This document shows positions 1 through 5,533 of a stretch of 9,364 nt of DNA, piece after piece (the stretch's first letter is position 1; each line of letters starts with the position of its first letter). This DNA is from an uncultured Ruminococcus sp. (lineage in GTDB: Bacteria; Bacillota_A; Clostridia; Oscillospirales; Ruminococcaceae). The stretch covers positions 1 through 9,364 of the forward strand of contig CACZPE010000132.1 of the NCBI GenBank assembly GCA_902782875.1, written 5' to 3'. Below the pieces are notes generated by a model. That model was not told the origin of the DNA and searched no databases. It saw only the letters and a list, made by a program, of their open reading frames with translations. The position numbers were made by a program, and so were the translations under genes.

Positions 1-973
1 CAGCACCGGTACATACAGCCACCTTCTCACTACCACACGTACTGATTATGTAATGTCCGGCCTTTCCAACGGCACAAGATACGGCTACCTCGTAAGAGCA
101 TTCAACGGCAACACAGGTTCCGCGTACTCTTCTGCAAATGTTGTATACGCAACACCCGGCGGAACACTTTCCAGACCCTATCCCACAGCTACAGCCGGCA
201 ACGGTTATGTAACTCTCAGATGGAACTCCATCACCAACGCTACATACTACAAGATCTACAGATATGTTAACGGTTCTTACAACGAGCTCGGTACTTCTTA
301 CGGCAATACCTACACCGTATACAATCTTTCCAATGGCACAAGATACGGCTTCCTCGTAAGAGCATTCAACAGCAGCAACGCATCCAACTACTCTTCTGCT
401 GATGTAGTATACTGCACACCTACAGGCGGTACTCTCTCCAAGCCTGTTGTAACCATCACTTCCGGTACCAACAGTGCATACCTCAGATGGAATACTGTTT
501 CAGGCGCAACCTACTACAGGATCTATGAGTATACCGGCGGTTCCTATCGTGAGATCACTTCTACCTACGCTACAAGCTACACTGTAACAGGCCTCGTAAA
601 CGGCTACAGATACGGCTTCCAGGTAAGAGCATTCAACGATTACGGTTCAAGCTCCAACTACACATCCAGCGATGTATACTATGTTACTATAGGTTCCGGC
701 ACCCTCGCTACTCCTACAATGAGCGGCGCAGCAAACGGCCAGAGCGGTGCATACCTCTCATGGACACCCGTTAACGGTGCTACAACATATTATGTATACA
801 AGGTAGTAAACGGTTCCTACACTTCGCTCGGTTCCACATACAATACCAGCGTTAATATAGCAAACCTTACACCCGGTTATACATACGGCTTTGCAGTAAG
901 AGCATACTCCAACGGCAGCTACTCCAACTATTCCAACATAGTTTATATAACTCCCAGCAACTACTATTATTGA
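1..973 (+). CDS. Fibronectin type III repeat protein, 3' end (5' truncated by window)
   Basis: The reading frame is open from base 2 to the TGA at 971-973, so the gene begins upstream of the window; the ATG at 53 is an internal Met, not a start. What is visible is about half of one Fn3 domain followed by three complete ones of about 90 residues each (roughly bases 164-430, 431-700 and 701-970). Each repeat has the same skeleton: Lys/Arg/Thr-Pro entry, a Trp strand (LRWN or LSWT), a Tyr-rich strand (YYKIYRY), then NGTRYGFLVRAFN and a closing VVYxTP. Fn3 domains are beta-sandwich spacers or binding modules of extracellular proteins. The array is richer in Tyr, Ser and Asn than those of the two downstream genes and ends in SNYYY, with no sortase, dockerin or membrane anchor. 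The N-terminal head, and so any activity, is out of view. A rho-independent terminator follows 31 bases after the stop. Confidence 0.88.
   Translation, partial: STGTYSHLLTTTRTDYVMSGLSNGTRYGYLVRAFNGNTGSAYSSANVVYATPGGTLSRPYPTATAGNGYVTLRWNSITNATYYKIYRYVNGSYNELGTSYGNTYTVYNLSNGTRYGFLVRAFNSSNASNYSSADVVYCTPTGGTLSKPVVTITSGTNSAYLRWNTVSGATYYRIYEYTGGSYREITSTYATSYTVTGLVNGYRYGFQVRAFNDYGSSSNYTSSDVYYVTIGSGTLATPTMSGAANGQSGAYLSWTPVNGATTYYVYKVVNGSYTSLGSTYNTSVNIANLTPGYTYGFAVRAYSNGSYSNYSNIVYITPSNYYY
164..970 (+). repeat. Three tandem Fn3-coding repeats (about 270 bp each)
   Basis: Three complete Fn3 units lie head to tail at about 164-430, 431-700 and 701-970, after a partial one from the window edge. Short blocks are nearly identical at DNA level between units, for example the block encoding NGTRYG at 68-86 and 332-350. 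The same block recurs in the downstream gene at 7286-7304. Confidence 0.8.
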
Positions 974-1004
974 TAAAGTCGGAAAGCTTTAAACAGCGCT
1001 TTCA

Positions 1005-1034
1005 GGGCGGACAGGATATCCTGTCCGCCCTTTT
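1005..1034 (+). terminator. Rho-independent terminator of the upstream Fn3 gene
   Basis: Bases 1005-1030 form a perfect 26-base palindrome with 13-base arms (GGGCGGACAGGAT and its complement), followed directly by TTTT at 1031-1034. The 5' flank is not A-rich, so it should work mainly on the plus strand. It lies 31 bases past the stop codon and separates this gene from the next. Confidence 0.88.
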
Positions 1035-1113
1035 GTGCAATATGGAATGATTTCACAAATAATTTCAGATGAATTGGCGAAAATTGGGGATAATATTCAA
1101 TATTTACAAAGCG

Positions 1114-1153
1114 TTCATATTTACTGTGAACAAATGTGATATAATATATTATA
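1114..1153 (+). promoter_or_regulatory. Likely promoter of the transglutaminase/Fn3 gene (extended -10)
   Basis: A TATAAT hexamer at 1140-1145 is preceded by TGA at 1137-1139, giving an extended -10 element (TGnTATAAT). It begins a perfect 14-base palindrome (1140-1153). The -35 is poor: TTCATA at 1114-1119 leaves a 20-base spacer and TTTACT at 1120-1125 leaves 14. A small inverted repeat (GTTCA at 1113-1117, TGAAC at 1127-1131) covers the -35 area and could be an operator. The predicted transcript has a leader of about 60 bases. Confidence 0.5.
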
Positions 1154-1194
1154 TATTTCAGTTTTGTGTCAAAAGTTTCACGGCTTATGATATA

Positions 1195-1204
1195 AAGGAA
1201 GTGG
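1195..1204 (+). promoter_or_regulatory. Ribosome binding site that fixes a TTG start
   Basis: AAGGAAGTGG at 1195-1204 is a near match to the anti-Shine-Dalgarno complement and sits 5 bases before the TTG at 1210. No comparable site precedes the in-frame ATG at 1069. Confidence 0.7.
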
Positions 1205-1209
1205 TCTGC

Positions 1210-4200
1210 TTGAAAAAAAGGACTAAGAAACTTGTGGCTTGTCTGAGCGCATTAAGCGTGATGATGAGCTTTGTTGCACCTGCGTATGCGCAGGTCGCCG
1301 ATGAGGACATATCCTCTGCTGCAGAAGAAGCTCTGTGTGATGAGAATCCTGCTGCAGCCGATGAAGAAGGTGATGTCCCCGATATTGTATCTGCTGATGA
1401 GACCGAAGCCGACGATACTTCATCCGCTGATGATATCATTGAAGATACCGGGGAGGATGTCACGGCAGATGACAGTGTTTCTGAAGAAGAGACCGATATC
1501 CCCGGTGAGATGACTGATGATGCACAGCCGGAGGATACACCCGATGAGACTTCAGCGGAAGAGATCCGGGATGATATCCCCGATGCACCTCCGCCTGCCG
1601 ACGCTGCTGCAGACGAATCATCTGTATCAACGACAGATGAGGATACTTCAGAGCCTTCGGATATGACTCTCGAAGAGGCATACAGGATATCCGCAGCCAT
1701 TGACGCGGGCGACGGCGACAGCTTTGAACCGTACGGAGTTGAGATCACTGAGGAACAGGCCGAGGCGATCAGCAGGATCATATACTATGATGAAACAGGC
1801 ATGGAGGAACTGCCCGATGACAGTGCGGAAGAGCGTATTGAAACCGCAAGATCCGTCCATTACAAGGCTTATGCAAACGGCTCATCTGATTTCTATTACA
1901 ATCAGATGTCTGATGCCGAAAAGAACATATATAACCAGCTGACGGCGGCCTGTGAGGATTTCATCAGCAATAATACCGATTATACGGATCCTTCATATGC
2001 GTTTGCTGCAATCAGATTCGATGATACCCCGCTGTCTATGGAAAACGGATATAAGGTTTTCTGGGCATTCTACTATTCAAACCCCCAGTATTTCTTCCTT
2101 GAAAACCGCTTCGGATATTATCATACGACAAGTAATACCATAACAGGTCTGATACTCAACTGCTATGACAACTGTCAGTCTCATACAGACAGACAGTCCA
2201 TAAATACAGCTATAAAGACCAAGACCGACAGCTGGATATCCCAGTCACTGGCGTTTTCAACGCCTGTTGAGCAGGAAAGGTTCCTTGCCCAGACGATAGC
2301 ATCTAATGTAGAATATATAGGCGCTGAGTATAATCAGTCAATGATGGGCTCTGTATATCTCGGCAAATCTGTCTGCATGGGCTATGCATTTGCGATGGAA
2401 TATCTTTGCAACCGCATAGGCGTTGAGAGCTTTGTACTTTCAAGTGCGGCATATAAGGGCGACCCCGAGGCACACGCATGGAATGCCGTAAAATTCGGCG
2501 ACGACTGGTATCTTGCGGATGTTACCTTCTGCGACCAGGGCTCATATTTCTATGATGCCTATCTCAACAAGAGCAAGGCGACATTCCGTGCAAATGACGG
2601 ATACAATGACAGCCATCCGTGGTATAACTACCAGTTTGATTATGACACGCTGTTCACTATGCCCGTATTTGACAAGGATGATCCGTCCTGGACCGATCCG
2701 TGGTATACCTTTGATGATCAGACAGGTACGCTCACCCTTGCAGAACAGCTCCCCGATACTTCGTACAACAGGGGACTTGCCGATATAGCAAATATAGACA
2801 AGGACGATATAAAAAAGATAGTGATATCCTCTTCTGCAAAGGCGGGGCAGTCGCTCTGCGGAGCATTCGGCGGCCTTACTTCCCTTGAGAGCATAGAGGG
2901 CCTTGCAAATCTTGATATAAGCGGCACATCGGATATGAGCTATATGCTGCGTGACTGCACCTCGCTCACTTCCCTTGATCTTACAGGAGTGACCATCGGC
3001 AGCACGATAAACAGACAGGGATTTTTCTCGGGCTGTACTGCGCTCACATCGCTCACACTTCCTGCAGGTATGGCCATAATTGCAGATATGGACCTTGCCA
3101 ACAACAGCGGCGATTATCTGGGCTGGGCTGTGACAGGCTCGATGAAGGTCATCAGCGGCAGCGGCAGCTATGCTTCCTTTACTTCGACAGGCGGCGGATA
3201 TGTGCGTGTACCGAAGTGGTATACATGGAACAGCAGCACATATACTCTCACACTTACAGGACAGCTTCCCGATACCTCTGACGGCGAGGATTTCGCTACT
3301 CTTGCAGGGGTAAACAAGACAAATGTCAAGAAGATAGTGATAGACAGCGCAAAGGCGGGTACTTCTCTTGACAGTGCTTTTGCGGGAATGACAAATCTTG
3401 AGGGCATAGACGGTCTGGCACAGCTTGATACCACATCCGTCACCGATATGGACAATACCTTCTGCAACTGCTCTTTACTTACATCTCTTGATCTTTCAAG
3501 CTTTGGCATAACAAGTGCTTCTTATAAGCAGGATATGTTTGCAGGCTGTACATCACTGACATCTCTCGTTCTTTCGGCAGGGACCGTTATATCCGCGGAT
3601 ATGTGCCTTGTCAATAAGGACACCACCTTCAGAGGATGGGCAGAGTCGGGTACGGACACCGTTATCAGCGGTGAGGGCGCATATGCTTCTTTCACGGCTG
3701 TGACCGGCGGAAAGTACATACGCATAAGAGATATAACCTATACCAAGAACGATGCAGTACCTGCGTCCTGTACCTCAACAGGTATAATAGAGTACTACAC
3801 CGGCAGCGACGGCAATTTCTACGTGCTGACCGACGGCGAGTACATACAGGTCGCTCCTGCGGATATCATAGAGCCCATAAAGCCGCATACAAAGGGCGGG
3901 GATGTGGTCGAGAACTACAGAGCACCCACCTATGAGAGCAACGGATCGCTCGACAATGTAAGATACTGCACCGTATGTGGTGCCGAGATCGAAAGAAAGA
4001 CCGTGACCATACCCAAGCTGGTGCTTGACAAGCCTGTATTCAGGGCTACCGCGGGCAACGGCACGGTAACGCTCAGCTGGAACGATGTGGAGGACGCAAC
4101 GGCATACAGGGTATACCGTTATGAGAACAATGCGTTCAAATATCTCAAGGAGATCACGGCCACCACATATAACGATTCCGGTCTTGCCAACGGCACACGC

Positions 4201-5367
4201 TATGGCTATCTGGTAAGGGCCTTCCACGGCGGCGCAGGCTCACCGTATACAAATTCGGATATCATTTATGCCACACCTGTTTCACCTGTGACTTCACTTA
4301 ATAAGCCTGTTCTGACAGTCACTGCAGGCAACGGCTATGCAACACTCAGGTGGAATGCCGTGAGCAATGCGGTATCCTACAGGGTATACCGCTATGATAA
4401 CGGTACATATACCGCTCTTGTGAATACCTCAGGCACAGCCTATACCGCATCAAATCTCACCAACGGCAAAAAGGTCGGCTTCCTCGTAAGGGCATTCAAC
4501 GGTAATATAGGCTCACCCTTCACTGTGGCTGATGTGGTATATACCACACCCTTCGGAGCGCTTGCAAAGCCCGTTGTAACAGCTGCGGCAGGCAGCGGAC
4601 AGGTTACCGTTAAGTGGAATGCGGTGAGCGGCGCGGCAAGCTACCGTGTATACCGATACGTGAACAATCAGTACATCTATCTCAAGGAGATAACCGGTAC
4701 AAGCTATACCGATACAGGCCTTGCCAACGGCACGAAGTACGGCTATCTTGTAAGGGCGTTCAATGGCAGCACAGGCTCTGCGTACACAACTGCGGATATT
4801 GTATATGCAACTCCCTTCGGCTCACTTGCAAAGCCTGTTGTAAAAGCGACTGCAGGCAACGCCAGCGTTACACTCAAATGGAATGCTGTGGCCAATGCTG
4901 AAAAGTACAGGGTATACCGCTATGAGAACGGCACATATACCGCTCTTGTGAATACCACAGCCACAACATATACCGTGACCAATCTTGCCAACGGCAAAAA
5001 GGTCGGCTTCCTTGTAAGAGCGATCAACGGCAGCATAGGCTCGGCGTTTACCGCATCCGATGTGGTATATTCCACTCCCATATCCGCCGCATCGGTCAGC
5101 AAGCCGTCCGTAACAGCCACAGCAGGCAACGGAAAGGTTACGCTCAGATGGAGCGCGGTCTCGGGTGCAACGAGCTACAGGATATATATATACTACAAAG
5201 AGACCAATTCTTATCAGTACCTTCTTGAAACACCCCTGGTAGGCTGGTGTGATGTAACACAGCTTCAGAACGGCAGAAGCTACGGCTTCCTTATAAGAGC
5301 GTTCAAGGAAAACACAGGTTCGCCTTATACAAGTGCTGATATAGTATATGCCACACCTCATGCATAA
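1210..5367 (+). CDS. Secreted transglutaminase-like / BspA-repeat / Fn3 multidomain protein
   Basis: A 1385-residue exported protein. The TTG start at 1210 is chosen because it has a spaced ribosome binding site and begins a textbook signal peptide (residues 1-27, basic KKRTKK, hydrophobic core, cleavage after PAYA). The in-frame ATG at 1069 would add 47 residues across the promoter. Residues 28 to about 200 are a disordered Asp/Glu/Ser/Pro linker. About 215-490 is a transglutaminase-like domain of the bacterial cysteine-peptidase/transglutaminase superfamily, with Cys389 in SVCMGYA, His422 in AHAWN and Asp437 in LADVTF, so the triad is complete. Residues 498-669 and 670-841 are two tandem BspA/DUF285-like repeats. 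Residues 848-937 form a Cys/His module also found in the next gene, and 938-1385 hold five Fn3 domains ending at the C-terminus with no anchor motif. The likely role is a surface or secreted enzyme acting on protein or peptide substrates. Cross-linking versus proteolysis cannot be told from sequence. Confidence 0.9.
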   Translation: MKKRTKKLVACLSALSVMMSFVAPAYAQVADEDISSAAEEALCDENPAAADEEGDVPDIVSADETEADDTSSADDIIEDTGEDVTADDSVSEEETDIPGEMTDDAQPEDTPDETSAEEIRDDIPDAPPPADAAADESSVSTTDEDTSEPSDMTLEEAYRISAAIDAGDGDSFEPYGVEITEEQAEAISRIIYYDETGMEELPDDSAEERIETARSVHYKAYANGSSDFYYNQMSDAEKNIYNQLTAACEDFISNNTDYTDPSYAFAAIRFDDTPLSMENGYKVFWAFYYSNPQYFFLENRFGYYHTTSNTITGLILNCYDNCQSHTDRQSINTAIKTKTDSWISQSLAFSTPVEQERFLAQTIASNVEYIGAEYNQSMMGSVYLGKSVCMGYAFAMEYLCNRIGVESFVLSSAAYKGDPEAHAWNAVKFGDDWYLADVTFCDQGSYFYDAYLNKSKATFRANDGYNDSHPWYNYQFDYDTLFTMPVFDKDDPSWTDPWYTFDDQTGTLTLAEQLPDTSYNRGLADIANIDKDDIKKIVISSSAKAGQSLCGAFGGLTSLESIEGLANLDISGTSDMSYMLRDCTSLTSLDLTGVTIGSTINRQGFFSGCTALTSLTLPAGMAIIADMDLANNSGDYLGWAVTGSMKVISGSGSYASFTSTGGGYVRVPKWYTWNSSTYTLTLTGQLPDTSDGEDFATLAGVNKTNVKKIVIDSAKAGTSLDSAFAGMTNLEGIDGLAQLDTTSVTDMDNTFCNCSLLTSLDLSSFGITSASYKQDMFAGCTSLTSLVLSAGTVISADMCLVNKDTTFRGWAESGTDTVISGEGAYASFTAVTGGKYIRIRDITYTKNDAVPASCTSTGIIEYYTGSDGNFYVLTDGEYIQVAPADIIEPIKPHTKGGDVVENYRAPTYESNGSLDNVRYCTVCGAEIERKTVTIPKLVLDKPVFRATAGNGTVTLSWNDVEDATAYRVYRYENNAFKYLKEITATTYNDSGLANGTRYGYLVRAFHGGAGSPYTNSDIIYATPVSPVTSLNKPVLTVTAGNGYATLRWNAVSNAVSYRVYRYDNGTYTALVNTSGTAYTASNLTNGKKVGFLVRAFNGNIGSPFTVADVVYTTPFGALAKPVVTAAAGSGQVTVKWNAVSGAASYRVYRYVNNQYIYLKEITGTSYTDTGLANGTKYGYLVRAFNGSTGSAYTTADIVYATPFGSLAKPVVKATAGNASVTLKWNAVANAEKYRVYRYENGTYTALVNTTATTYTVTNLANGKKVGFLVRAINGSIGSAFTASDVVYSTPISAASVSKPSVTATAGNGKVTLRWSAVSGATSYRIYIYYKETNSYQYLLETPLVGWCDVTQLQNGRSYGFLIRAFKENTGSPYTSADIVYATPHA
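2701..3732 (+). repeat. Two tandem BspA/DUF285-like repeats (about 172 residues each)
   Basis: Copies run from about 2701-3216 and 3217-3732. Each opens with WYT(F/W) and a short beta-hairpin ending QLPDTS, then KKIVI and a run of leucine-rich units with the signature FxGCTxLTSL. Each closes with a GWA..G...VISG.G.YASFT....GG.Y segment. The copies are diverged but collinear, which points to an old internal duplication. DUF285/BspA repeats are known from bacterial surface proteins. Confidence 0.75.
3751..4020 (+). other. Cys/His module of the transglutaminase/Fn3 protein (residues 848-937)
   Basis: This segment has Cys854, His893 and a CTVC pair (Cys920/Cys923), and links the BspA-like repeats to the Fn3 array. 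It aligns without gaps across its Cys/His core to residues 350-439 of the next gene's product, with the same Cys-His-CxxC spacing. It resembles the cysteine-pair repeats with a YC..CG core common in clostridial surface proteins. Confidence 0.7.
4021..5364 (+). repeat. Five tandem Fn3-coding repeats, with an alternating pattern
   Basis: Units start near 4021, 4297, 4561, 4825 and 5095. Units 1 and 3 share the YLKEIT and NGT(R/K)YGYLVRAF wording. Units 2 and 4 share NGTYTALVNT and NGKKVGFLVRA. Unit 5 is more divergent and carries an insertion near YYKETNSYQ. Units 2 and 4 are nearly identical in DNA at 4378-4428 and 4906-4957. Confidence 0.85.
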
Positions 5368-5370
5368 CAG

Positions 5371-5402
5371 AAAAGTCCCCTTGAGAAAAAGGGGACTTTT
5401 TT
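5371..5402 (+). terminator. Rho-independent terminator of the transglutaminase/Fn3 gene
   Basis: Twelve-base arms (AAAAGTCCCCTT at 5371-5382 and AAGGGGACTTTT at 5389-5400) enclose a GAGAAA loop, ending in a T run at 5397-5402. It starts 3 bases after the TAA stop. The A-rich 5' arm means it could also work weakly on the other strand. Confidence 0.92.
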
Positions 5403-5411
5403 AACCTTAGC

Positions 5412-5452
5412 CATATGATAAAAATGTATAACCTATTTTTTGACATATGATA
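5412..5452 (+). repeat. Direct repeat CATATGATA upstream of the consensus promoter
   Basis: The nonamer CATATGATA occurs at 5412-5420 and again at 5444-5452, 32 bases apart (about three helical turns). The second copy overlaps an extra TTGACA at 5440-5445 that has no well-placed -10. It may be a regulator site, but the region is AT-rich and chance is possible. Confidence 0.3.
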
Positions 5453-5472
5453 TCGTTTTATAGAAAAATATA

Positions 5473-5501
5473 TTGACAAAAAATCGATAATAGATTATAA
5501 T
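5473..5501 (+). promoter_or_regulatory. Consensus sigma-70-type promoter of the Big_3/Fn3 gene
   Basis: TTGACA at 5473-5478 and TATAAT at 5496-5501 are separated by exactly 17 bases, a full consensus match. Transcription should begin near 5508, leaving a leader of about 25 bases before the ATG. This also argues against the ATG at 5504, which would lie at or before the transcription start. Confidence 0.9.
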
Positions 5502-5521
5502 ATTTGTATATTCTGGCTTGT

Positions 5522-5526
5522 GGAGG
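5522..5526 (+). promoter_or_regulatory. Ribosome binding site GGAGG
   Basis: GGAGG at 5522-5526 lies 7 bases before the ATG at 5534 and decides that start over the in-frame ATG 30 bases upstream. Confidence 0.88.
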
Positions 5527-5533
5527 AATTGAT

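Noticed and set aside
1005..1030. The 26-base palindrome as an operator or recombination site
   Set aside because: It is GC-rich, directly followed by a T run and placed after a stop codon, which is best explained as a terminator.
1069..1209. In-frame ATG extension of the transglutaminase/Fn3 protein (begins MNWRKLG)
   Set aside because: It would run through the -10 element, has no ribosome binding site and would bury the signal peptide 47 residues inside.
1185..1781. Minus-strand Ser-rich open frame opposite the acidic linker
   Set aside because: The complement of Asp/Glu/Ala-rich coding DNA reads as Ser/Val; there is no ribosome binding site or independent support. The same applies to 8437-8691.
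4822..5361. Long minus-strand frames opposite the Fn3 arrays (also 3775-4227, 6098-6721)
   Set aside because: They mirror the repeat structure of the plus-strand genes, contain Cys/Tyr-rich nonsense and lack ribosome binding sites or recognisable domains.
4021..5364. Possible CRISPR or other non-coding repeat array
   Set aside because: The repeats are about 270 bp, protein-coding, in frame and diverged, with no short identical repeats separated by unique spacers.
4021..5367. Dockerin or cellulosome role, given the Ruminococcus-like setting
   Set aside because: No duplicated calcium-loop dockerin motif, cohesin or glycoside hydrolase domain can be seen in any of the four proteins.
5504..5533. 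In-frame ATG ten codons upstream of the Big_3/Fn3 start
   Set aside because: It lies 3 bases after the -10 hexamer, at or before the expected transcription start, and the GGAGG site serves the ATG at 5534.
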